From Muricea muricata (lineage: Eukaryota; Cnidaria; Anthozoa; Malacalcyonacea; Plexauridae), in the NCBI GenBank assembly GCA_963855995.1, contig OY979717.1, forward strand, positions 4,829,728 to 4,893,727: a DNA stretch of 64,000 bases, read 5' to 3'. This document shows, in pieces, positions 37,001-46,491 of this stretch. Position 1 is the stretch's first letter. Each line of letters opens with the position of its first letter. The notes beneath the pieces were generated by a model. That model worked only from the letters and a program-made list of their open reading frames with translations, was not told where the DNA came from and did no database searches. The position numbers were made by a program, and so were the translations under genes.

Positions 37001-40000
37001 GTATGGAGTTCGTGGTCGGACGTTAAATTGTTTTGAGTCATATCAGAATCTCTCCAACAAAAAACAAACTTGCAAATTAAACAACATATTTTCCGAAATG
37101 AGACAAACTAAAACTGTTGTGTGCCGCAAGGATCCAATCTAGGACCTTTATTGTTTCTTGCTCATGTCAGCGACTTGCCTAGCTGCCTAGATAATGCTAG
37201 TGCAAGTATGTTTGCTGATGACACAAATATCAGCAACTGGTCAAACAGTACAGGAACTCCAAAATAATTTGAATAACAACTTAGAAAAAGTACATCATTG
37301 GCTCCTCGCAAATAAATTAACTCTTAGTTATAATAAAACAGAGTATATGATTTTTGGGTCAAGACATAAAATTTTAAATATTCAAGAAGAACCAGTAATA
37401 AGCATAGGTATTGAAACGATTAAGACAATTAACAAATGTAAAACTCTTGGTGTTATAATTGATGATAAATTGTTATGGAAAGACCACATCAATGAAGTCT
37501 GTGCCAAAGTTTCAAAAGATTTTGGAATATTGAGAAGGGTCAAAGCGTTTGTAACTCAACCTGTTATGCAATCCATACATAACAGCTTAATCCTTCCATA
37601 TTTAGATTATTGTAATATGGTGTGGGAAAATACAGCTAAATATAACCTGCAAATGATTCAAAAAATGCAAAATAGAGCAGGTTATCGATTATGGTTTCAA
37701 TTAACGTGCGATCAGGCCTTTGTTTCTCGCGTAGTATAGAGCATGATCACGCCTTAGGCATGTAATAGGCCAACTATTATAGGCCTTGTACTAAAACCCC
37801 CGAAACGTCCAAACGAATTAAACGAAGCGACCGCCGACGAAATAATGTCGATCAATATGTGACACTGTGACCGACACAGTTTGTTGATAAAATATCATTG
37901 AATTTATGTAGGGACCTCATTTTCCGGAACCGTTGAGAGAACCGGAAGATATTAAGGTTGGTCTATTTCTGTGACATTTATGTGTTGCATTGTGGGAGGC
38001 AGAAATTTGTAAGCATATGCTTGTAAAATGGTAAAAATACGTGGCTAAGATCAAAATTTAACCGCTCATTGACGCGGACGGATGGTTAATCTGGGACTAC
38101 AGTTGACTATAGTAAAGTTTAGATGTTTAATAATGACTGTTGTTATAGTTGCCACCAGGCCTTAAAATATCGGTCGGTCACGGACATTTGTCCGACCCAT
38201 TCGTGAAATTGTCCGACGAAGGGTGAAAAACACCGGACATTCTGTCCGACCGAAGAAACATTGCGGATTAATTTTTGTCCGACTTAACTATATTAATGTT
38301 CGACCAAACCGCAGACGAAACACTTACTTTTGTTGACTTATCGGCCCGTAAATATCTGAAAATCAGAGCTGTCATATCATCCGCCTGAGCTTTACAGGTC
38401 GAATTCAGTTTAAGTGAAGTTAGATTGAGAGGGTATTAGGTTTTTGCAGAGTTTCCATGCGGCGTAAGTTAATCGTAACGACGCATGACTGTCTGACATT
38501 TACTATCGGTGCAATTAGTGCCATCGCTATCGCCGTCCGACATAATTTAAGGAATGTCGGACCCATTCTGAAAGACACCGGGCATTTTGACAGACGAATT
38601 GCTAGACGATGTTTTAAGGCCTATGCTACTGTTGCTGAATATATTAGGTAGACTATTCCTTTGTTAAATTTTATGCAGAGACTGAACGAAAATGTCATTA
38701 TTGAAGAAACACTGAGTTACGTGATGGATGCAATAACATTAACAAGACACACACTGGAAGGAAAAGTACCTTTAATTGGCTTCTCCGGGGCACCCGTAAG
38801 TTTTTCTTTTGTAGTAATCTAACCGTCGGTCTAGTTTGTAAATAAATATATTTTGCTGACGTTATAATGCCTTTTCCGATTTTTCATGTATCACGTAATG
38901 TGCAGTGGACATTGATGGCGTATATGATTGAAGGTGGAGGAAGTAAGACGATGTCGAACGCTAAGAAATGGTTGTATAAACACAATGAAGCGACGTCATT
39001 GTTATTGCAGAAACTGACGAATGTTATTGTTGATTATCTTGTCGCACAAGTGAAGGCTGGAGCACAGGTATGTCGGTAGTGAATAACGTTTGAGTCAATA
39101 TAGAAACCAGTTTTAAGTTTCAGTCAATAGAAAACAGTTTAGACTGTAGAGAAAACACGAGACTAAGGGCTCGAAGGGCTGCTTTCCAGTCTAGCATTTT
39201 TTACAGGTACGTACACTGGTGGAAAATTTTAAACTCTAACCAATTCCCGTTTAACAAACTGAATTACTAATGCATATTAATTGTAGGAAATCCTGAATTT
39301 TCTCCATCACAAATTTGTTCATTTGCGTGCGTGTGAAAACGAGTAACTAAAAAACAGCCCTTTTGCAGTGAAAATATACATAATATACACATGTTTCGAT
39401 GGCGTCATCCAAACACGCTTGGCATGTTGCGAGAGTTAAGAAAAGCTTGAAAAACACGAGCCACAGTCTTTTCTCTCTAGCTTTTCTCAACTGGAGCAAT
39501 GTCCTAAAGTGTTTAGATTTTACATAACTCAATGTAAGCACGGAAAATTTCCCGCCACTTGTAAACACGGAATTTTTTTGTAGCCTTCGGGCTTTTAACA
39601 TTGCTATATTATAAAAAAAATTATAAAACATTTTCCCGTGTTGATATACAGTTATATCAACACTCGTGGAAATTAGAAAAACTTGAAATTGTGCATGGGA
39701 ATTAAAACACAATTTCCGCACAATTTCTCGTTTTTCCAATTTCCACTCGTGTCGACTCAACACGGAATGTTGAGTAACGTACATCAACACGGAAAAATGT
39801 TTTATATTTCTTAAATATATATCAGTCAATAAAGTAGTTAGCACGCGGGGTGCTTTGGGAGTTCTTGAACCTCCCCCAAGCACCCCCGCTTCTTTGCTAC
39901 TTTGGTACCTGATGTTTATACATGATTGCACATGATTAAAAGCACATAAAGCGCCTGGGTGCGAGGCTGCATTATTAGTATGTCATGAATGCCTCTTGAA

Positions 40001-42885
40001 TCATCTTTCAGAACCCCATAGATGTGAGTTCAACCTCGATCCCAGGGTCTTTTCTTAAATTAGGGAAGGGAAAAGGCCCTGGCATCGGCTGGTCACATGA
40101 CACCCAGAATATCTGGGTGTAAGAACATGTTAATTTCTGTGGTCTCTGTGAGTGTTTGCATGAATAATAAATCAGAGAAGTAATTTTTAACGTTCTATGC
40201 AATACAGCTAGCTTTAAGGTAAATAACTTCTTATAAAAGCAACCTTCTACGGACTATAGCTGGCTGTACATCTTCGGCTGTATATATGACACTACAATGC
40301 CCAATGAAATAAAGTAATATGTTAAACCTGGTAGAGTAAGTGCTTAGTAGGTATAATACAGTTAAAACCTATTTAGAAGATTGCTGTGTGTGAGCTGATA
40401 ATATGCATAAGTTGTCCCTATACCCTCATCAGATTCCGATAATGAAGCATACGGATATTCTACGTATATGACTTTATGCGAAGAGTGTTAAGAGTCAGCC
40501 GAATAAGTGATTTAAAGCTACATAAACAAACTAAGCAAAGGGTTTAAATTATTTAAATCTCTCTTCAGTTGTATTTTATGAATAAATTATACTCTTAAAT
40601 GATTAATTGACAGTTTGAATGAGCCAATGGGATTACAAAATAGACCAGCCGATGCCAGGGCCTTTTCCCTTCCCTAATTTAAGAAAAGGTCCTGGGATCG
40701 AGGTTGGATGTGAGTTGTAGACCTGAAACTGATTTATCCTTTAGATGCTCCAGGTATTTGAGTCCCACGCAGAGTGCCTCAGTCCTTACTTGTTTACTCT
40801 TTATGCTTTTCCTCATCTCGAGGACATTGCTGTGAGAGTGAAACAACGTCTTGGGAAAGATGCAGTGCCGATGGTAAGTCGCTATATGCGTGGCTGTCAG
40901 AAATCATTGCATAATAAGAAGATCTCGAAGATATTTCTTGGAGAATTGTTTTGCATATATGACCATACTTTTGCAGAAACAAGCTACAGTACATCTACCA
41001 TGTACTTTCATTTATTTTCTATAATAAAATTGTATATACAACCGTCGTTTTGGATTGTAATAAAACTTAAAAATATCCACTATCGTGTTTTGTTGTTATA
41101 GGCGCAAGTAATTTGGCACACTATATGGGCTAGTTGGGGCATGAATGAATTGTTGATTTTTAATTCTTGATTCACAATTTGATTTCTTGATCTCGAAAGG
41201 TTATATTTGCAAAAGGAGCGACCTATGCCATACGAGAACTTTCACGAAGTAGTTATGATGTTATTGGGTTGGATTGGACGGTACCTGTGGACGATGCAAG
41301 GTATAAAGAACCGTCGGGGTATTCTACATTAAATTTGATTCACGGTTTAACAAACATAACACCAATAATTTTTTTTTGTAGATTACAAGCGCCCAATTGC
41401 GTTTTGCAAGGAAATCTTGACCCGTGTGGACTGTATGCCAGCAAGGTACTGTATGGTCATGCATACATGGCCATAGAGATTATAAATAACACTAGAGGAG
41501 GCATCGTAATCTTTTTCACTGAAAAAAAAAGGGAACGCGTTTTTTGGGGGGCAAATTCAAGTCCCGGATGCAGGGCCAAGCGCTTATTGGCTGAGCTAAT
41601 GCTTCCCTAGCAACCACCTTAGCAACAGCAAAAATCTGTTTGAAATGTTTTCCTCATCGTTGTTGAGGTCTGTCTGCCGGTTTTGTGGGCAAAATAGTAC
41701 TTTTTCAATTGTTTTTATTATTTTAGACAATCTGAAATGATATTTTCAATATTTTTACGGGGAAAAACATTTCAAAAAGCAGTAAAACTAATCTAAAACG
41801 ACTTTTTTGCCTGGGACATCGTGAATGAGTGAACATCCGGGACCTGAATTCGCCCCCCAATAGCCGCGCCCCCTTTTTTTGCCTTCGATGGCCGCTCTAG
41901 TGTTATTTATAATCTCTATGTACATGGCACTCATCGATTGACATATATTTATGCTTGCTTCAAAAAGCGTGATGTAAAGATGGCCAAAATTATGATTGTT
42001 TGCCTTTTGAAGTCGACTGCTGACCAGCACTCTCATAGAGTGTTGCTGGCTCAGATTACTCTCGTAAATTCGTCATCTTTCGTGGCTTCCAATTGATGAC
42101 GCAAGCCTCAAGTCAAAACCTAGGTAGCCCACTAATTGATGATAAATATATTTTTGTACAATAAATATGTGTATTTATCGGTATTTATGCTTGTGTAATG
42201 TTTACATCATGTACATATATATCTTCATGTATACATATATGACTTCATGTCATGTCATAGGCAGCCCAAAAAGTGCGTGTAAAATTTGTCGCGAGCCGCA
42301 AGCGCCATTAATAAAAGTCATTGTATATATTATAAATAATTTATAATAGATACAATGACTTTCATGAATGGCGCTTGCGGCTCGCGACAAATTTTACACG
42401 TACTTTTTGGGCTGCCTATGGTCATATTTGCATATAGTCGTCCACGTAGTTTCTGCAAACCAGATAGCATCCAGTTATGCAACACTTTTTCGCCAAAATT
42501 GGTTAAAGCTACGAAAAACTTTAAAACCTGTATTACAGTTAAGCGATGCCAAAGTGGGACGTACAGCATATGTTTAATTTATTCTATAGCATATGTAAAA
42601 TATAAATGGTCGGTCGAAATCGAAAGGTCTTGCAGGAATAGCAGCTGGCATGGTCCTTGCAAGGCCCATTACTTGTTTCAGGCAACAATGTTTCACAACG
42701 TGAACTGTTTTTAGGACGATCTAGTTAGAGCAACAAAAAGCATGGTTCGTTCATTTGGCACGAAGAAGTACATTGCGAATCTTGGTCATGGTATATATCC
42801 AGATATGGATCCTGGACAAGTGAAAATATTTATTGATACGATTCATTCCTATTCAGAATCACTAAATAATCAACAAACAGCCTAG
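25051..42885 (+). CDS. UROD: uroporphyrinogen decarboxylase (11 exons)
   Basis: Cytosolic heme-pathway enzyme that removes four carboxyl groups from uroporphyrinogen III to give coproporphyrinogen III. Exons: 25051-25177, 35210-35295, 35766-35828, 35923-35958, 37912-37956, 38679-38795, 38906-39067, 40745-40873, 41200-41300, 41382-41445, 42715-42885. All joins are GT-AG and in phase, giving 1101 nt, 366 aa (human 367). Family hallmarks are present: MRQAGRYLP (34-42, substrate-binding arginines), FSDILVIPQ with Asp86, YMIEGGG with Tyr164, FESHAE with Ser219, [13 protein letters not shown] and [14 protein letters not shown] with the conserved His. Intron 1 is 10,032 bp and holds an antisense gene and two transposons. 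Introns 2, 4, 5, 7 and 10 also carry repeats, while introns 3, 6 and 9 are about 80-110 bp. No damage to the frame is seen. Confidence 0.96.
25425..25477. repeat. perfect 24-bp hairpin in UROD intron 1
   Basis: Left arm 25425-25448 and right arm 25454-25477 are exact complements (core TTAAATAATTACTTATTCTC) around a 5-nt loop. AT-rich; function unknown. Confidence 0.7.
26950..28509 (-). CDS. intronless multipass membrane protein, unknown family
   Basis: A single uninterrupted frame of 519 aa lies antisense inside UROD intron 1. After an acidic, Ser-rich N-terminal 80 residues the chain has about ten hydrophobic stretches, near 89-114, 150-165, 172-197, 209-226, 244-269, 278-297, 313-331, 338-348, 405-425 and 436-505 (the last holds two or three). 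Basic loops lie between them (235-242, 355-400). This suggests a polytopic membrane protein. Residue composition is normal and no repeats are present, unlike the random frames nearby. The start at 28509 is the first in-frame ATG; another ATG lies nine codons in. I do not recognise the family. An intronless copy within an intron could be an old retrogene, but no poly(A) tract or parent gene is visible. Confidence 0.75.
   Translation of the reverse strand: MGICKTRYIMLQELLDKITVTLVFLCSSESVQPLIEKAARLSNSEDVDETGDGCFVEVDSSSTVSSYHSISFQDPDQQPTRRLLSTCKTSLFTSFTITAAVIPVSLVMISVLYLDVNTSSICYQQLVHNKSLFKDVMKFVIAGHDVEGFALNFWFQFMLILLFGWKKFKSHYLSTLLLGFILGLIVVIYKTALFVVNIDFTQTIYRYPGNAVFLFGVIYSSYIAAKKVCEIFSTNTRRLRKRNVFAILSTQFFLGSLIALAYRYLFVPWFRNTESVILRAIIAMLTPTLILLPVVISENLALRSSLFIEEQRTFLLVYFVNGVGILLYCIMQAGVKELSFFIALSVFRGALQVFQTATVRIRQKVFIGIWKCLERKCRSCPQHGELEESSHHRRLKIDKEIQIMLYQSTAIILSQAYLVLYLTSYYHVNPRKILEEFFMIRVLIGIGISFVANCVSIFIHIYWHNTLITTAWYSHWKLHLLALTLGGVMSVCYFTAVLLTVFETFAKKYQIKDCTVPFS
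29861..30785 (+). mobile_element. 5'-truncated LINE (reverse-transcriptase C-terminal part)
   Basis: An open frame of 253 codons (29861-30622) matches the region after the RT active site of non-LTR elements: [18 protein letters not shown], then [16 protein letters not shown] and [13 protein letters not shown]. The (F/Y)xDD active-site part is missing, so the copy is 5'-truncated. A short 3' UTR ends in a (TTA)n tail at 30767-30785, as in CR1/L2-like LINEs. It lies within transposon A. Confidence 0.82.
31084..31910 (-). pseudogene. P2X7 C-terminal-like cysteine-domain gene in transposon A
   Basis: Three spliceable minus-strand exons: about 31910-31693 (Ser/Glu-rich), 31613-31368 and 31249-31084. 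The first junction restores WCRCGRCSD, the WCxCGxC zinc signature of the P2X7 intracellular C-terminal domain. Exon 2 continues with [17 protein letters not shown]. Exon 3 holds [20 protein letters not shown] and a [12 protein letters not shown] end, the usual close of this domain. No in-frame ATG is present in exon 1, and exon 2 has a one-base shift at the E..CC..E segment, so the copy is probably dead. Such domains occur as stand-alone proteins in many invertebrate genomes. Their presence here inside terminal repeats suggests transposon cargo. Confidence 0.72.
32265..33938. mobile_element. TTAA-flanked DNA transposon B, sibling of A
   Basis: Ends read AGTGTATATGCAA(T/C)GAAAA on both sides, next to TTAA at 32261-32264 and 33939-33942. 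Subterminal inverted similarity includes GACGTATGCAGTGTGACACA and its complement. Length 1674 bp. It carries the same two-exon start of a P2X7-C-like gene on the minus strand as element A and lies only 102 bp from it. No transposase is seen. Confidence 0.78.
33213..33637 (-). CDS. P2X7 C-terminal-like cysteine-domain gene in transposon B (partial)
   Basis: Exon 1 (33637-33429) starts [16 protein letters not shown] and is acidic. Its GTAAGT donor joins the acceptor before 33339 in phase, giving [17 protein letters not shown] and then [12 protein letters not shown], the full WCxCGxC...E..CC.E zinc-site pattern. Exon 2 then reads to a stop at 33213, before the YR..W..GYLG and C-terminal parts seen in element A. 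Downstream sequence to about 33000 has several stops in every frame. The cysteine core is intact here, whereas A keeps the C-terminal part. Together they show the ancestral cargo. Confidence 0.65.
33943..35209. other. UROD intron 1, right part, nothing recognised
   Basis: AT-rich intron sequence between transposon B and UROD exon 2. No exon, RNA gene or strong inverted repeat is seen. Confidence 0.4.
35418..35517. repeat. foldback element in UROD intron 2
   Basis: Arms of about 35 bp (TCTCTGATGGTGTTGATATT, TATACGGCTTG and the complements) around a 30-nt centre. It follows a run of about 14 C (35397-35408). Confidence 0.7.
36064..36115 (-). repeat. tRNA-Met-like relic (3' half), possible SINE fragment
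   Basis: On the minus strand the sequence AAGGTCGTGAGTTCGATT resembles the variable loop, T arm and B box of elongator tRNA-Met, preceded by a CATAA anticodon-like loop. The 5' half and acceptor-stem partner do not match, so it cannot be a functional tRNA. A tRNA-derived SINE remnant is the likeliest reading. Confidence 0.4.
36815..37720 (+). mobile_element. LINE fragment with RT core (UROD intron 4), broken
   Basis: Pieces of a non-LTR reverse transcriptase in shifting frames: [15 protein letters not shown], then [19 protein letters not shown] (RT palm), then MFADDTN (the FADD active site, 37208-37228), then [20 protein letters not shown] and [15 protein letters not shown]. At least one stop (after 37139) and frameshifts interrupt it, and the 3' end stops abruptly after QKMQNRAG. 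It is a dead copy of a different lineage from the LINE at 29861. Confidence 0.8.
38156..38623. mobile_element. MITE in UROD intron 5
   Basis: Ends CAGGCCTTAAAATATCG and complement (…TTTTAAGGCCTA). The arms contain many TTGTCCGAC/GTCCGAC words in both orientations, so the element folds over most of its 468 bp. No coding content; target duplication unclear. Confidence 0.65.
39605..39822. mobile_element. MITE family N, copy 2 (UROD intron 7)
   Basis: Shares GATATACAGTTATATCAACA and the following GTGGAAATTAGAAAAACT word with the copy at 23515-23712. Right arm TTGAGTAACGTACATCAACA is partly complementary. The pair defines a dispersed family. Confidence 0.6.
40031..40706. mobile_element. MULE-like MITE with 10-bp target duplication (UROD intron 7)
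   Basis: Inverted arms of about 65 bp begin CAACCTCGATCCCAGG and include CTTAAATTAGGGAAGGGAAA; they read CCAGCCGATGCCAGGGCC and on at the right. GATGTGAGTT flanks both sides exactly (40021-40030 and 40707-40716). A 9-11 bp duplication points to the Mutator superfamily. There is no transposase. Complete and apparently young. Confidence 0.85.
41472..41920. mobile_element. element K, copy 2 (UROD intron 10)
   Basis: Ends CATAGAGATTATAAATAACA and complement, with the 8-bp target duplication TACATGGC at 41464-41471 and 41921-41928. Its 449-bp body matches the copy starting at 46580 in inverse orientation. No coding content. It is a clean reference copy for defining K in the nest on the right. Confidence 0.88.
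42119..42180. repeat. dispersed repeat L, copy 1
   Basis: CCTAGGTAGCCCACTAATTG and the following AT-rich tract recur at 46437-46491, directly left of H3. It is probably a fragment of an unrecognised element. Confidence 0.5.
42256..42420. mobile_element. near-perfect palindrome MITE in UROD intron 10
   Basis: Arms of about 75 bp (CATAGGCAGCCCAAAAAGT…, TTTGTCGCGAGCCGCAAGCG) are almost exact complements around a short AT-rich tip near 42340. It is 295 bp upstream of the last UROD exon and would form a strong hairpin in the pre-mRNA. Confidence 0.8.
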
Positions 42886-42969
42886 AGAAATGAGAATTAT
42901 TATTTTATAGATTGGAAGAATAATTTATTTTATTCTAAATACTGTTTTTTTATTACGTCTAGCTTTCAT

Positions 42970-43560
42970 TTAGAGTTATTATTATAATTATTATAACACT
43001 TCATTTAACGACGCTAGCCCCGACAACTACGAAAATTGATTTCCACGGGGGGCGTCCATAAAAAAATACAAGAAGAATATAAAAAGAAAACAAGTCTACT
43101 ATTATGTGTACAATAGCAAAAGTTACTGATGTTTACGGTGGTGTGACCCCGATAAAGATATATAAATAAGCTATAAAGTCCAGATGTCTTTTAAAAAGGG
43201 AGATTGGAGCTTGCTTAGCTTCCAGCGGAAGGTTATTCCAAAGGTAAGCACCGCTGTATTAAAAGCCTCTTTTAATTTGGCCTTGGAAGGGTGAGGTCAG
43301 TTTGAGAATTTCTATGATGAATATTTTCTCTGTGAAATACTCCTATCAATGAAAAAATCTTTCAGAGTTGGTGCAGCACTATTGTTCAAGACTTTATATA
43401 AAAATGTAGCCTTAGCTGAGTACGATCTTGTTTCTAAATTTTTCCAATCAGGAGGTCTAAGAACGTCAGCAGATCTGCTCTCGTAACTAACACCAACTAT
43501 TATTCTGGCGGCCCGGTTTTTAAATCTTTGTAAACTATCTCTCAGTAGTCAGTATTATTA
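42970..43560 (-). mobile_element. 5'-truncated LINE 3' end, antisense to UROD
   Basis: On the minus strand a degenerate frame reads LQRFKNRAARIIVGVSYESR, then SADVLRPPDWKNLETRS and ATFLYKVLNN, the C-terminal tail of CR1/L2-like LINE proteins, followed by stops. TTA/TAA-rich tracts border both ends. It lies just after the UROD stop codon (42885) and may supply part of its 3' UTR on the opposite strand. Confidence 0.7.
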
Positions 43561-44130
43561 TTACATGCACTCAGCCGACATGTTTCCCATTTCAAAGAAT
43601 ATTTGGTCAGTGTGTATACCGGGTGTCTCAAAAAAGTATCACTGTTTGATTAATGTGGAACAAAAAGTAGATTTACATCGTATCCGGAAAGGTCAAACCT
43701 TAAATTTTGACATAATACATAAATATTTTGACGCAATATTGTGCATGCTATCGAAACTTTAAATCGAACAAGCGTTTTCGAGAATGTCCCAATTTTGCAC
43801 AAATTGTCCTATTAAGCTAGTTTGCACAATTGCTATTCCCTCAAGTTTTTTTGTATTTCATAGAAGTCAACTAAAAATACAGAATATATCCATAAACGAA
43901 TATTGTTGATATTTTTTAACTTTGAGGCTTTAAACGTGCACGATAACGAAAACTCACCAAAAACGTCAGAAGGCTTCTGCTTAAACTTGTACCAAACGTG
44001 AAACGTACAGCCAAGTTTTCGGGTGAGTAATTGCCAATATTTGAATCAAAGATGTTACACACGCGTTTTAACAATAATCAAAGCGATATAGCGATCTTAT
44101 ATGATTACTCAATTTTACGGTAATAGCAAA
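43561..44130. other. intergenic, no gene seen
   Basis: AT-rich. A mariner-end-like word ACCGGGTGTCTCAAAAAAGT occurs at 43619 without a partner end. Nothing else is recognised. Confidence 0.35.
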
Positions 44131-46436
44131 GATTAAGGAGTATAAAGATGGCTCACTCGCGGAATTCTCAGGTTATTTTGTGTCCCCCGCTTCTCGAAGT
44201 GGTACGTCATTTCCACGCGCCACGCGAATTGCTCTGGTAAGTGCCGGTCGCCGAATTCTCTGATAAATAGATAGGAAAAACGCGTTCGAAGAACGAAAAA
44301 TTGATTTTTTAAAAAACTAGCGAATCCAATCCTCATCGTTGGACTAAATTATTTGATATTGTAGGTAAGTTGCTTAAAATATTTGGTTTTATTTTGTGTT
44401 GGTTCGTAGATTTTCAAAAAAACGCGACTGCTTGTTTATATAACTCGGGACTTGTTATGACTTTTACCAATTCTGCATACCAAACTCACACGTTTAAAAG
44501 ACTGTCTAGTTTTTGCGATACGTTAGTTTCAAACTTTATTTGTTTCAAAACTCATGTTTGTCAGGATCACTAAATTTTGAGATAAAACTTTACAACTGCA
44601 TGCATGAAACAGGAAAAATTGCCTAGAGCAAGGTGGCAACTAAATCTATTGACTTCCATGTTTACAAAGTGTTCTTGCATAGAAATGGTGCCATTCATAG
44701 TGGTTGCAATATCACCAGGAGAAGCTCCCTTTGCCACGTACTATGCCTGCAAATGTATTGTACTGTGCTTAAATAATTACATTAGGGCCTCATGTTTATA
44801 TGGCTTAAACTGGTTTGCCATTAGTGCAATCTTAGTTTTATAATTATAATTCTTTAATATGCTACACAAATTCTTTTGTATGATAGGAGTTTTTTATTAC
44901 TCCGCCTGCCGTAGGCGAGGCGGAATTTTAAATTTGCCCCGTTTCTGTTTTTTTTTTTCGGTGTCAGAAGTCGGTGCAGCGCTCATGGGTGATACCGCTG
45001 GCACAAGCCGCATGAGCCGACCTAAACACGGCGTTTAAACTCAATTTCTAGCGAAATATGTCAACAAAACACGCATTTTAACATGTATGCTAGACATCCT
45101 GCTGCAAACTTCTATCATAGCTCAACGAAAAAACTAACTCCATCGACGAAAAAGTAAATACAGCCTAATACGGCTTGCCACAAACATATAAATTATAATT
45201 ATGGTATTTAATGTTACTTTTGTATAACTGTGACGTCCGTAAGACGGTAAAGCGCGTGAAAATTTTATCTGAAAATTTCATTAAACGCTGCGACGCTATG
45301 CTCACAATTATCAACATGAAAGGTCGAATATATGTTTTTAAGAATCACTGAAACATTACTATTAACTGTATGTTTTTCCCAGAAGAGAAAATGCGTCTTG
45401 TTTTACAAATACAATACCGAGCATCATGCATATTACAAAATGTTAATGCGAAGAATGCGAAGTGTCAAATAAAAAACAAAGATGGTGTTTCCACTTTAAA
45501 CTGCAAAAATTTCCAATTTTGACAAATTTACACACACGAGTTTTTTTACCGGAGCAGGAGTTTTTTTTGCCGGAGCCGGAGCCGGAGCCGGAGGTGAAAA
45601 AACCGGAGTTTGCACAGCTCTAGTATGACATTTTCCTGAGCCTACACAAACTTATTGGAATGGGTTATACCTTTGTTTTCTGATATAAAACACTTTGTTC
45701 TCATTTGAATTTTTAAAAATTGGTAGTATTAATGACAGGAAATATTGTTGAAACAAGTGAGTCAGAACTGGCAACAACCAATTTACCAGTCAGGGCAAGG
45801 GCAAAAACGAAAAACAGCACAATAAAATTGTTTTGGTGCAAATGTTAAGAGGTCTTTTGTATCGTAAACGTAGAATCAAAATCCGTACATTGGCTTTTTA
45901 TTAAGGCAAATACAAGAAAGCTTTTTTGTTGAATATGAATTAAATTATATAATTAAGTCTTGTCTGATTCGTTTTCGTGCTAAAATGCTTAAACGACACC
46001 CATTCACCTTTTTAGTTTTGAGAATCTACGGTATTGGACAAACACAAGACTAATTTCAAGCAGATTCTGATGTTTTTAGTGTTTTGTAGGTTAATCTATT
46101 CGAAGCATTCTTTTTACTATTACAAAAACTTCACCCCTCGCACCTTGTTTTTCGGTTTTGTGGCAGTCCAATTGATATTTTTAAAGCCATTAGTTGTCTA
46201 AAATATCGAGTTCTGCATCTTTTCAAAAAAATGAGCGCAACAAACAAATCGACCATATATATTCTTTAAAATCGCCGTTTTTCTACGGAATTTTTGTGTT
46301 TTCCTATCTAATTCAATATAAAAATTTCGCCGTGCACTTACTAGAGGTTGGCGCATGCGCAGTATGGGGCAGATCACACGCAAGTACACGAGGGACAGAA
46401 ATTTCCGCGAGTGAGCCATCTTTATACTCCTTAATC
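44131..46436. mobile_element. element O, 2.3-kb non-autonomous transposon with 31-bp inverted ends
   Basis: Starts GATTAAGGAGTATAAAGATG then GCTCACTCGCGG and ends with the exact complement. Beyond about 32 bp the ends differ. No transposase or other protein frame is recognised. Inside are a GC-rich hairpin (TCCGCCTGCC|GTA|GGCGAGGCGGA, near 44902) and a GGAGCC repeat at 45566-45590. The target duplication is not obvious. Confidence 0.65.
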
Positions 46437-46491
46437 CCTAGGTAGCCCACTAATTGATGGTATATTTTTGGTTCAAAAAATGTGTATTTAT
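46437..46491. repeat. dispersed repeat L, copy 2
   Basis: Matches 42119-42180 and sits between element O and the left end of H3. It ends GTATTTAT, the expected target duplication of H3. Confidence 0.5.
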
